Shown here: piece by piece, positions 22,640 to 29,666 of the stretch
How positions within the stretch are numbered: the first letter of the stretch is position 1
Layout: each line of letters starts with the position of its first letter
Assembly (NCBI GenBank): GCA_965237595.1
Contig: CBDEFY010000004.1
Span: 62,001 to 126,000, forward strand
DNA: 64,000 nucleotides
Origin: UBA9611 sp965237595
Lineage (GTDB): Bacteria; Chloroflexota; Dehalococcoidia; Lucifugimonadales; UBA3495
Direction of reading: 5' to 3'
The notes under the pieces: generated by a model
The model's input: only the letters and a program-made list of their open reading frames with translations
Databases searched by the model: none
Told to the model about the DNA's origin: nothing
Translations under genes and position numbers: made by a program

Positions 22640-23452
22640 TCAGTCCTGGGTCAGCAGCAACTGGATCTGGGCTTCCAGTTCGTTGGCGGCTTCCTGTTCT
22701 CCGGCCGAGAGCCGGAAGCAACGGTCGATGTAGAGCTTGGCCAACTGGGAGCTCTTTTCCGAGTTGTCCCGGGCTACATCCAGGAGGTCCCTGACCCTGA
22801 AATCCTCGGGCAGGTGGCGCCCCAATGTGGTGACCTCCTCGCCGACCTCGTCGGCCGTGGCCTGGTCGGAACCATCGACGGCAAACCGGAGGCGGCCCAA
22901 CAGACGGGATAGCTCACTCAGTTTGTCGCTTTCGCTCATGAAACTGAAGAGGACTTCGTTGACGTTGTAGGAGTTGTCGGGCTCTTCTTCCGGTTCCGGG
23001 GCCGGAGCCTGGGATTGCCCCAGTTCATCAGCCGACGCAGCAACGGAGCCTTCCACGGGTGTGCTCGTCATCGCGAGGGCGTCGGAGCACAGTTCGGAGT
23101 AGGCTTGGACCGCCTCGGTGGCCGTCTCCATCATCCTTGGCAGGTCGAAGGAGAACATGTTACCGCCGTACACCAGGTCGTCACTCCGCAGTTGGCTCAG
23201 TCGCTCCAACTCCCCGTAGGCGCCCACGGCCTCCGGCACCGGGGGCATGGCGAAAGCCGACAGGTCGCTCAAAGGCAGGCTGCCCAGGTGGGAAGCTAGA
23301 AAAGGTGGGACGTACTTGGTGAGGTCCGACTTGACCGGCAGGGTGACCACGTAAGTGGCATAGACCTTGTCCGGCTCCGTGTCCACGCGGAAGTAGAGCA
23401 GGGCATGTCCCTTGGGGTTTTGCGGGTCTCCCCTTTCAAAGATCAGGTCCAT
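22640..23452 (-). CDS. Conserved-looking protein of unknown function
   Basis: I do not recognise the 270-aa product. The N-terminal half (about 1-120) looks globular, with beta strands in 'HALLYFRVDTEPDKVYATYV' and 'MPPVPEAVGAYGELERL'. A proline/glutamate-rich linker ('APAPEPEEEPDN') joins it to a helical C-terminal half with 'SDKLSELSRLLGRLRF' and 'SSQLAKLYIDRCFRLSAGEQ'. There is no signal peptide or membrane segment. The ATG at 23452 or a TTG at 23461 could be the start. It precedes recF on the same strand, so a link to DNA repair is conceivable but not shown. Confidence 0.65.
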   Translation of the reverse strand: MDLIFERGDPQNPKGHALLYFRVDTEPDKVYATYVVTLPVKSDLTKYVPPFLASHLGSLPLSDLSAFAMPPVPEAVGAYGELERLSQLRSDDLVYGGNMFSFDLPRMMETATEAVQAYSELCSDALAMTSTPVEGSVAASADELGQSQAPAPEPEEEPDNSYNVNEVLFSFMSESDKLSELSRLLGRLRFAVDGSDQATADEVGEEVTTLGRHLPEDFRVRDLLDVARDNSEKSSQLAKLYIDRCFRLSAGEQEAANELEAQIQLLLTQD

Positions 23453-23546
23453 GTTAGCCAATCACGCCTTTAAAGCTGAAAGTCTCAATTTATTATAGGG
23501 CATACTTGATTCATCGGCCACGCTTGTCCCCAGCCAAGATTCCACA

Positions 23547-23575
23547 TTGACTACCCCCGGCAAACTCAGTATTGT
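23547..23575 (+). promoter_or_regulatory. Sigma-70-type promoter for the hot-dog gene pair
   Basis: TTGACT (23547-23552) and TATTGT (23570-23575) are separated by 17 bp, about 40 bp before the ATG at 23616. Five of six bases match the -35 consensus, and four of six match the -10. Confidence 0.5.
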
Positions 23576-23615
23576 AGATACAGTGTGCCCTGCAGGGGCA
23601 TGAAGGAGCCGGGAA

Positions 23616-24044
23616 ATGGCGGATCCGGAACTTAAGATTTTCGACTACGACAAGGCCGAGATTGGGGAAGAGCTGGGGTCCTACGAGTACACCCTGACCC
23701 AAGAGATGCTGGACAACTTTCGCGCCTCCGTGGACGACCCGGAAGCCCCCTTTCCCACCCTGGGCGTCAAGCACGACGCCACCGCCTTCGCCATGGTCTA
23801 CGACGACCCCATCGGCACAGTGAACGCGGGCAACGAAGTCGCGTTTTTCAACCCTCCGATCGTGGGCAAAAAGATTAATGTTACCGGCCGCATCTCGGAC
23901 AAATACCTGCGACGGAACAAGCCTTATATAGTCATCGAGGCCACCGCCGTCGATGAAGATGGCCGCGTGCTGGAAAAGCTGAGTACCTACCAGTTGAAGA
24001 AGCCTGACGAGCTGGGGAAAAAATGGCATCCAGAACAAAAATAG
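23616..24044 (+). CDS. MaoC-like hot-dog protein (subunit 1)
   Basis: A 142-aa single hot-dog-fold protein of the FAS1/MaoC N-terminal type, with 'SYEYTLTQEMLDNFRASVDD', 'NEVAFFNPPIVGKKINVTGR' and 'PYIVIEATAVDEDGRVLEK'. It lacks an obvious catalytic D-x4-H motif. Such proteins often pair with a second hot-dog subunit to make a dehydratase or binding unit for acyl-CoA thioesters, and the next gene is such a partner, overlapping it by 22 bp. AAGGAG lies about 7 nt before the ATG. A related double-domain protein is encoded at 41632-42624. Confidence 0.75.
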   Translation: MADPELKIFDYDKAEIGEELGSYEYTLTQEMLDNFRASVDDPEAPFPTLGVKHDATAFAMVYDDPIGTVNAGNEVAFFNPPIVGKKINVTGRISDKYLRRNKPYIVIEATAVDEDGRVLEKLSTYQLKKPDELGKKWHPEQK

Positions 24045-24448
24045 AGCCGGACCAGAAGATTCCGTCGGTCACCAAAAAGATTACTACAGACTCGATTCTT
24101 CAGTTCGAGTCCTGCGGGATTCTGGACCGGGAGAATATCCACAACAACCCGGAACTGGCCGCAAAACGCCTGGGCACCACCTACACAATTGCCTCGGGCC
24201 GCATGTCGGTTACTTTCGCCGCCGAGAGCCTCCGGAAATTTTTCGGGCCGGAGGTCTTCAACCATACCGGGACCGTCAACTTGAAGTTCCTTAAGCCCGT
24301 GAAAGACGGAGACACAATCACCGTCACCGGTGCCGTCACCGGCTCGGAGAGTATCGAGGGCGGGACCAAGGTCTCGGTGGACCTATTCTGCGATAACCAA
24401 GACGGAGACCCCACGGCCGTGGGTGTGGGTACGGCATTAATCAAGTAG
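24023..24448 (+). CDS. MaoC-like hot-dog protein (subunit 2)
   Basis: A 141-aa hot-dog protein with 'ILDRENIHNNPELAAKRLGT', 'ASGRMSVTFAAESLRKFFG' and 'TGTVNLKFLKPVKDGDTITV'. The Asn-rich 'ENIHNNPELA' corresponds to the active-site loop that in MaoC hydratases holds D-x4-H, here changed. It probably forms a heteromer with the upstream gene product. Its start lies within the end of that gene, so translation is likely coupled. The substrate is unknown, possibly an enoyl- or hydroxyacyl-CoA. Confidence 0.75.
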   Translation: MASRTKIEPDQKIPSVTKKITTDSILQFESCGILDRENIHNNPELAAKRLGTTYTIASGRMSVTFAAESLRKFFGPEVFNHTGTVNLKFLKPVKDGDTITVTGAVTGSESIEGGTKVSVDLFCDNQDGDPTAVGVGTALIK

Positions 24449-24516
24449 CGCCACATCAATATCCCATACCCCTAATAAAGGGCCGGGGCCCAGAACAACT
24501 TTTTTGGAGAATTAAA

Positions 24517-24801
24517 ATGGCAGGTTCAGAACACGGCAAAGTAGAAGCGGAAATTCTTTATTGCGTCTCTTGAGGATACTTCCCCGTCGCCACGTGGTTG
24601 GCGACAGAGTTCTTCCGCTCGGACGCTCCAGGCGACATTGCCATCAAGATGACCCCCTCTGATAAGGGCCGCCTGGAAGTGTACCTGGACGGGGACAAGA
24701 TTTTCGACCGCCAGGAGGCCGGGGCCTTTCCCGACCTGAGCAAGGTCAATGAACTAAAGATGGCCATCGCCGAGAAACTATTTGAGTTGGAGGAGGGCTA
24801 A
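24517..24801 (+). CDS. Rdx-family (SelW-like) selenoprotein with in-frame TGA read as selenocysteine
   Basis: Read through the TGA at 24571-24573, this is a 94-aa protein: MAGSEHGKVEAEILYCVS, then Sec, then GYFPVATWLATEFFRSD and on to a stop at 24799. The CxxU pair (Cys16, Sec19) sits after a beta strand and before a helix, as in SelW/SelT/SelH-type thioredoxin-fold proteins. The later part, 'GRLEVYLDGDKIFDRQEAG' followed by AFPD, matches the family's second half. GGAGA lies 7 nt before the ATG. A hairpin at 24586-24605 fits a bacterial SECIS. If the TGA were a stop only 18 residues would be made, yet the downstream coding sequence is intact. A redox or methionine-sulfoxide/peroxide-related role is likely. 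The Sec machinery is not in this window. Confidence 0.88.
24586..24605 (+). promoter_or_regulatory. Candidate bacterial SECIS hairpin
   Basis: GTCGCCA (24586-24592) pairs perfectly with TGGCGAC (24599-24605) around a 6-nt loop CGTGGT. The loop begins 19 nt after the TGA, inside the 16-37 nt range known for bacterial SECIS elements, and has G in its second position plus a GGT. This hairpin lies in coding sequence, as bacterial SECIS elements do. Confidence 0.78.
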
Positions 24802-24846
24802 CTCCTTCACACGTGCCTGCCGCAGGCAGAGGCCCTAGGATAGGTG

Positions 24847-24882
24847 AACGCAGCCTGGGAACAAATCCCGGGCTGCGTTTTT
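24847..24882 (+). terminator. Rho-independent terminator after the selenoprotein gene
   Basis: AACGCAGCC pairs with GGCTGCGTT, with further TGGGA/TCCCG pairing inside, and five Ts follow. It lies 45 bp past the selenoprotein stop and before the pentapeptide gene, ending the hot-dog/selenoprotein transcript. Confidence 0.8.
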
Positions 24883-24926
24883 GTGGACAGACCCTAAACC
24901 CGGACAATAGACCGGAGAACGAGATA

Positions 24927-25628
24927 TTGGCAAACCAAGAACACGTCAAACTGGCTTCCAGCGGACCCGATGCCCTGGACGCCTGGCGCGAGAACAATCC
25001 CGATGTGCAACTGGACCTGGAAGGGGCCAACCTAAGCGGAGTTAACCTGGCCGGGGCCAAGATCCGCGATGCCAATCTCAAGGGTGCCAACCTGACCGGC
25101 GCCAGGCTCACCCGAGCCAGCTTGGCTGGCGCAAACCTGTCCGGGGCCAATCTGTCGGAAGCCGACCTGGGGCAGGCTGGGCTGGCCGCCGCCGACCTGA
25201 CTTCGGCCAACATCACCAATGTGAACTTGTACTGGACCGATATGAAGGGCGCTGTTCTGAAGAACGCGGTGGTCAGGCATTGCCGGATGAACCGCGTTAA
25301 CCTCATCGGAGCGGACTTAACCGGGGCCGATTTCAGTCAGTCCAACTTGATTGAAGCCGACCTGCGAAACGCCAACTTAACCGATGCCCGATTCCAGTCC
25401 ACCAACATGAACGGGGCTGACCTGAGCCGGGCTGTAATGCCGGGGGCCGACTTCAATCTGGCCATGATCCGGGACTCCATGTGGATCTCCACCGACGTCC
25501 GCGGCGCCAGCTTCAACCAGGCCAGCCTCCACCGGTCGGACTTCACCCTGGCCAAGTGGGACAGCACGACCAAGTTCCCCGACCAGTTCGACCCCAAGGA
25601 CACCGGCCACAAGGACGTAAACGATTAG
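24927..25628 (+). CDS. Pentapeptide-repeat protein
   Basis: A 233-aa protein made mainly of A(D/N)LxX pentapeptides from about residue 30 to 205 (for example 'GANLSGVNLAGAKIRDANLK' and 'GADLTGADFSQSNLIEADL'), forming a right-handed quadrilateral beta helix. There is no signal peptide. Some such proteins mimic DNA and protect gyrase, but most have no known role. The start is taken as TTG at 24927 with GGAG upstream; a longer reading from 24813 would run through the terminator and is unlikely. The C-terminal tail 'FPDQFDPKDTGHKDVND' is polar. Confidence 0.85.
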   Translation: MANQEHVKLASSGPDALDAWRENNPDVQLDLEGANLSGVNLAGAKIRDANLKGANLTGARLTRASLAGANLSGANLSEADLGQAGLAAADLTSANITNVNLYWTDMKGAVLKNAVVRHCRMNRVNLIGADLTGADFSQSNLIEADLRNANLTDARFQSTNMNGADLSRAVMPGADFNLAMIRDSMWISTDVRGASFNQASLHRSDFTLAKWDSTTKFPDQFDPKDTGHKDVND

Positions 25629-25698
25629 CCCGTCCGCGTCTCGATGGACGCGGTCCCTATGCTAAGATTACCCGGCAATCAGACTCATAGGAGACTCC

Positions 25699-26685
25699 GT
25701 GGCTGTCCTTCAGATTGTGGGAAATGAGTCCGGGGCCGGCAAAACTAGCTTGGCGGCTGCGCTGCTCGTCATCGCCAACGCCGCCGGGAAACAGGCCGCC
25801 TACTACAAACCCTTCTCCAGAGAAAAGGAAGCGGACCCCGACGCCGCTTTCATATCCAGCCTGCTTCAAGCATCGTCCGGCGGCCCTGCTGTCCCCGCCC
25901 CTGAAGCCCGACCCCGCTCGGTCACAAAAAAGGCCTTGGGTGAAGTCCAGACCGAGGTCTCCAAGCTGGAGTCGGAGGCCAGCATCGTCGTCATCGAAGG
26001 ACCCGATGCGCCCAAGCCTTACAATCTGGACTGCAAAATCCTTCTGGTGCACCGAAACTCCCCACAGTCCGACCCGGCCATGGCATCTATCGCCGCCGTG
26101 GGCGCAACCGCCGGTCCCAATCTGGCCGGAATCGTGGTCAACGCGGTTCCCATCCACCGCCGCGACGAGGTCGCCCGCGACTTGGGCGGATTATCCACGT
26201 CCCTGGCCGTGCCCTTGGCCGTGATTCCCGAAAGCCGCGGCATGCTATCGGTGACCGTCGAACAACTTGCGGAACACTTGGGCGGGCAATGGGTGTTGGA
26301 CCCGGTGAACACCGACGCCCCGGTGGAGCGTTTCATGATTGGCGGAAATATCATGGACGAAGGCCCCACCTACTTCGGCCGCTACGCCAACCAGGCCGTC
26401 ATCACCCGGGTGGAGCGCCCCGACATACAAATGGCCTGCATGGGTGAGAAAACCAGCTGCCTGGTGCTCACCGGGCCCGGAGAACCCACCGAATACATCA
26501 AGGCCGAGGCGCTACAGCGGGAAGTCCCCTTGATCCAGGTCCGCTCCAACACCCTGGACACCGCTGAGTCCTTGGCCGGTTTATTGGACCAAGCCGACGC
26601 CCGCACCGCGGCAAAAGCCAGCCATTTCGCCGAACTGCTGGAGAGATACATGGGGGCGCAAGCCGTGGCGCAGTTGCTGAACTAA
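25699..26685 (+). CDS. P-loop ATPase with DRTGG domain (BioD/Pta N-terminal-like)
   Basis: A 328-aa protein. The N-terminal P-loop domain carries 'VGNESGAGKTSLAAALLV' (Walker A) and 'ASIVVIEGPDAP' (Walker B-like), as in dethiobiotin synthetase-type ATPases. From about residue 215 the DRTGG domain follows, with 'ERFMIGGNIMDEGPTYFGRY' and 'CLVLTGPGEPTEYIKAEAL'. This arrangement is found in phosphotransacetylase N-termini and stand-alone proteins of unknown role, perhaps sensing nucleotides or cofactors. GTG start with GGAG about 8 nt upstream, preceded by an extended -10-like TGCTAAGAT at 25660-25668. Confidence 0.8.
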   Translation: MAVLQIVGNESGAGKTSLAAALLVIANAAGKQAAYYKPFSREKEADPDAAFISSLLQASSGGPAVPAPEARPRSVTKKALGEVQTEVSKLESEASIVVIEGPDAPKPYNLDCKILLVHRNSPQSDPAMASIAAVGATAGPNLAGIVVNAVPIHRRDEVARDLGGLSTSLAVPLAVIPESRGMLSVTVEQLAEHLGGQWVLDPVNTDAPVERFMIGGNIMDEGPTYFGRYANQAVITRVERPDIQMACMGEKTSCLVLTGPGEPTEYIKAEALQREVPLIQVRSNTLDTAESLAGLLDQADARTAAKASHFAELLERYMGAQAVAQLLN

Positions 26686-26715
26686 TGCCCGGTTCTTTTG
26701 TCCAGGCTCAGATTC

Positions 26716-26745
26716 TTGACTGACCACGGCCTCACAGCCTACAAT
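26716..26745 (+). promoter_or_regulatory. Sigma-70-type promoter for the IscA/ErpA-like gene
   Basis: TTGACT (26716-26721) and TACAAT (26740-26745) with an 18-bp spacer, about 75 bp before the ATG at 26823. Both boxes are close to consensus. Confidence 0.6.
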
Positions 26746-26822
26746 GATTCTATCCGCTCCATATCGGTGCCAGACACTGAACCCAACCCCAAATGGCGCG
26801 GCTAACCGCTGGGGAGAACGAT

Positions 26823-27179
26823 ATGCCCATAACACAGAACGGTATGGAACTGACGGTGGCCATCTCGGAAAAGGCCGCCGATAAGATTAAATACTTCGCC
26901 AAGAAAGACGGCATCGAAGAGAACGTGGGGATCCGTGTAGCTGTCAAGGGCGGCGGTTGTTCCGGGCTTACCTACGACCTCAAGATCACCGACGACTTTG
27001 ACGAAACGGACAAGATCGTCGAGCAACACGGCGTGAAGGTGATTGTCGAAAAGAAGAGTTACATCTACCTGGTCGGCACTGAGCTGGACTTCTCCGATGG
27101 GCTGAACGGCAAGGGTTTCGTCTTCGAAAACCCCAATGCCAAAAAAGCCTGCGGCTGCGGCACCTCCTTTGGCATCTAG
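26823..27179 (+). CDS. HesB/IscA/ErpA-type iron-sulfur carrier
   Basis: A 118-aa A-type carrier that passes Fe-S clusters to target enzymes. The three conserved cysteines are present in 'VKGGGCSGLTYDL' and the C-terminal 'KKACGCGTSFGI'. GGGGAGA precedes the ATG at 26823 by 6 nt; a longer frame from 26793 lacks such a site. A strong promoter upstream and a terminator downstream make it a single-gene unit. YgfZ, another Fe-S-linked protein, follows. ErpA and IscA cannot be told apart from sequence alone here. Confidence 0.93.
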   Translation: MPITQNGMELTVAISEKAADKIKYFAKKDGIEENVGIRVAVKGGGCSGLTYDLKITDDFDETDKIVEQHGVKVIVEKKSYIYLVGTELDFSDGLNGKGFVFENPNAKKACGCGTSFGI

Positions 27180-27219
27180 AACCGGCAGCATCAAGCCGTC
27201 CCAACCAGCAAAATAACGG

Positions 27220-27256
27220 GCGCCGCCTTGCCTTGGCAAAAGCGGCGCTTGTTTTA
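27220..27256 (+). terminator. Rho-independent terminator after the Fe-S carrier gene
   Basis: GCGCCGC (27220-27226) pairs with GCGGCGC (27242-27248), followed by TTGTTTTATT. It lies 40 bp past the stop. Confidence 0.8.
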
Positions 27257-27296
27257 TTAAAACCCCAAGCCAGCTAGACTCCCTTTGGAGCGTCCG

Positions 27297-28364
27297 ATGG
27301 CCCTGCAAGAATCTCTGCTACAGACCGGCGCAGCCGTCTTCGTTGAGCGGCACGGCTACCAACTGCCAGCGGTCTACTCCGACTTCGCCTCCGAATACGA
27401 AGCCGCCACCAAAGCTGTAGGGGTCCACGACGCGTCGTACATGGGGCGGTTGAAGGCCACCGGCGAGGACGGGCTGGACCTACTGAACCGCATGTCCACC
27501 AACAAGGTCGTGGACCTGGCTGCCGGCGAAGGAGCGATCACCGTCCTCACCACTGACCGCGGCCGGATCGTCGATGTGCTGGGCGTGGTGAACCAGGGAG
27601 ATTACGTGGTCTTGCTGACCAGCCCCGGCCGGCAACAGGCCGTAATCGATTGGCTGGATAAATACACCATCATGGAAGACCTTACGGTCGAAGACATCAC
27701 ATCGGAGACCGCCATGCTGGCACTGGTTGGCCCGGACTCCGCCAAGGTCTTGGGGCTAAAGGCCAGCCCGAGCCCCCAGGACTCCCTCACGATTCAACCC
27801 GTCCAGTTGGGAGGATATGACGCGTTGGCGGTGAAACAACAGTTGGGGGCCCTGCCCCGGTACTGGTTGATCGCTGCTCCCGATGCGGCTGCCGGGTTGT
27901 GGCGGCACCTCACCGACAACGGTGCCGCTCCTGTTGGCACAACAGCCATGGACGCGGTGCGGGTGAACTTCGGGGTGCCTGAATACGGCCCGGAGCTTGG
28001 GGAGCCCTACAACCCTCTGGAGGCTGGGCTCATCGGCTCGGTGGACTTCGCCAAGGGTTGTTACATCGGCCAAGAGGTCGTCGCCCGGCTGGACAGCTAC
28101 AAGAAGGTGCAGAAGTACCTGGTTTCCCTTCGCTTCGACGAGAGCGCATCCATATCTCCAGGCGATGCCTTGCTACGAGACGGGCAGAATGTGGGAGAGG
28201 TAACGTCAGTCGCACCGATACCCTCTGATGGGGCCTTAAAGGGGCTGGGCTACGTTAAAGCGGCTGCGGCTTCTCCTGGCGCGCGTTTGGACGTGGCAGG
28301 CCCGGAAACAGGCTCGGCGGAGATCGTGGCCTTGGCCCAACCCTTCGGCCCGGCCAAAGAGTAG
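27297..28364 (+). CDS. ygfZ: YgfZ/GcvT-like folate-binding protein for Fe-S enzymes
   Basis: A 355-aa protein with the GcvT fold. The signature 'VDFAKGCYIGQEVVARLDSY' contains the conserved KGCYxGQE motif with the key Cys, which separates it from true aminomethyltransferases such as the GcvT at 48344-49456. YgfZ uses tetrahydrofolate to help repair or assemble certain Fe-S enzymes. The ATG at 27297 has GGAG at seven nt; a TTG at 27285 is possible. It follows the Fe-S carrier gene, in keeping with its role, but is separated by a terminator. Confidence 0.88.
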   Translation: MALQESLLQTGAAVFVERHGYQLPAVYSDFASEYEAATKAVGVHDASYMGRLKATGEDGLDLLNRMSTNKVVDLAAGEGAITVLTTDRGRIVDVLGVVNQGDYVVLLTSPGRQQAVIDWLDKYTIMEDLTVEDITSETAMLALVGPDSAKVLGLKASPSPQDSLTIQPVQLGGYDALAVKQQLGALPRYWLIAAPDAAAGLWRHLTDNGAAPVGTTAMDAVRVNFGVPEYGPELGEPYNPLEAGLIGSVDFAKGCYIGQEVVARLDSYKKVQKYLVSLRFDESASISPGDALLRDGQNVGEVTSVAPIPSDGALKGLGYVKAAAASPGARLDVAGPETGSAEIVALAQPFGPAKE

Positions 28365-28368
28365 GTCC

Positions 28369-28932
28369 CTAGCTGGAGACCGGCTCTATCTTGCCGTCCG
28401 GCGTCGCCGCCAACAGCGCCGAGAAATCGTAGCCCCTCTTCTGCATCTCCGCGGAGCCCCCCTCTTTCCGGTCCAACACCGAGACCACCTTCACCACCGT
28501 GCAACCGGCCTCTTCCGCGGCTTGTATGGCGTGGAAAAGAGACCCGCCCGTGGTGCAGACGTCATCCACGATGGCGACCTTGCTGCCCGGCGGCAGCGGT
28601 CCTTCAATGTTCTGCTTGGTGCCGTGGCTCTTGCTTGCTTTCCGGACGATGAAAGCCGGGATGGGCCCACCCGCCAGATGACTTGCCAGAGCAACGGCGG
28701 TAACGATGGGGTCCGCTCCCAGCGTGGTCCCGCCCACGGCCTGCGCACCTGCCTGGTGCAACAAAGGCAGCAGGGCCTTGGCGATGAGATGGGCTCCCTC
28801 TGGGTCCAGACTCAGCAGCCTCCCATCGAAATAATAGCTGCTCTTTTTCCCTGAGGTGAGTGTGAAGTCGCCGTATTTGATGGCCCCTCGCTCCAGCGCC
28901 AAGGCCAAGAGCCGGTCCACTGTTTCGCTCAA
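28369..28932 (-). CDS. pyrE: Orotate phosphoribosyltransferase
   Basis: A 187-aa enzyme joining orotate and PRPP to make OMP in pyrimidine synthesis. The PRPP motif 'VAIVDDVCTTGGSLFHAI' is clear, and 'AVGGTTLGADPIVTAVALA' and 'SSYYFDGRLLSLDPEG' match the family. The likely TTG start overlaps the nadD stop by four bases (TTGA), pointing to coupling. Its 3' end lies 4 bp from the convergent ygfZ gene. Confidence 0.95.
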   Translation of the reverse strand: MSETVDRLLALALERGAIKYGDFTLTSGKKSSYYFDGRLLSLDPEGAHLIAKALLPLLHQAGAQAVGGTTLGADPIVTAVALASHLAGGPIPAFIVRKASKSHGTKQNIEGPLPPGSKVAIVDDVCTTGGSLFHAIQAAEEAGCTVVKVVSVLDRKEGGSAEMQKRGYDFSALLAATPDGKIEPVSS

Positions 28933-29555
28933 CTCGCCGTCCTCCCTTCCCGTGCTTTCAGATACAGTCCTTGATTTTTGATATACTCGGCCACTGCATC
29001 GGGCACCTGGCCGGCCAGGGACTCACCCACCGAGACCTGCCGGCGAAATTCAGTGGCGCTCACGTCCACCAAGGGAGCCGTCACCATCTGAACCCGGCTC
29101 TCGGCTTCCGGGACCCGCCGGTAGAACGCCGGCCAATCAAAGCCTTGTTGCCCTGGCCGATCCAGCACCAACAACCGGCAGAGCGCCAGCACCCGCTCCG
29201 GGTCCTTCCACTGGTCGAGCTGGCCCAGTATGTCCATGCCCAGTATGAAGAACAGGTCTGTTCCAGGGCCCAGCTTAACCGAAAGTTCCTCCAGGGTTTC
29301 AACGCTGTAGGTTGGGCCGGGCCGGTGGGCCTCCAGTTCACAGACTTGGAATCCGGGGTTGCCGGCAATGGCCAACCGCAACATTTCCATGCGGTGCCTG
29401 ATAGTCGCCGCCGGCTCCGCCTGCTTTAGTCTGGGCTGTCCGGCCGGGATGAACAGCACTCGCTCCAGTCCTACCTGGTCCATGGCGGCTTTCGCGATGC
29501 TAAGATGCCCCAGGTGGACCGGGTCGAAAGTGCCCCCGAGAATGCCTAAATTCAC
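28929..29555 (-). CDS. nadD: Nicotinate-nucleotide adenylyltransferase
   Basis: A 208-aa enzyme making deamido-NAD from NaMN and ATP. 'LGILGGTFDPVHLGHLSIAK' holds the (H/T)xGH motif, and 'DVSATEFRRQVSVG' is the ISSTxxR-like motif. The start is GTG at 29553-29555, with GGAG nine nt upstream. The longer open frame to 29597 comes from a 58-bp tandem duplication of the obg-nadD junction and is not real coding sequence. It overlaps pyrE at its end and follows obg. Confidence 0.93.
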   Translation of the reverse strand: MNLGILGGTFDPVHLGHLSIAKAAMDQVGLERVLFIPAGQPRLKQAEPAATIRHRMEMLRLAIAGNPGFQVCELEAHRPGPTYSVETLEELSVKLGPGTDLFFILGMDILGQLDQWKDPERVLALCRLLVLDRPGQQGFDWPAFYRRVPEAESRVQMVTAPLVDVSATEFRRQVSVGESLAGQVPDAVAEYIKNQGLYLKAREGRTAS

Positions 29556-29666
29556 GGCCACCGGCTCCTTAGAACCACTTGACTTCTTTCTCGGCAAACC
29601 TGATAGTGTTCACGGCCACCGGCTCCTTAGAACCACTCGACTTCTACCTTGCCGAACCGTATGGTG
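29551..29666 (-). repeat. 58-bp tandem duplication at the obg-nadD junction
   Basis: Units at 29551-29608 and 29609-29666. The first 29 bases are identical; the rest has drifted. The right unit holds the true end of obg (TIRFGKVEVEWF and stop) and its spacer. The left unit encodes a relic 'TIRFAEKEVKWF' and stop, followed by the GGAG and GTG of nadD. Confidence 0.85.

Noticed and set aside
29556..29597. Longer N-terminus for NadD
   Set aside because: The extra codons come from the duplicated obg tail; a GTG with a good ribosome site gives the normal NadD start.
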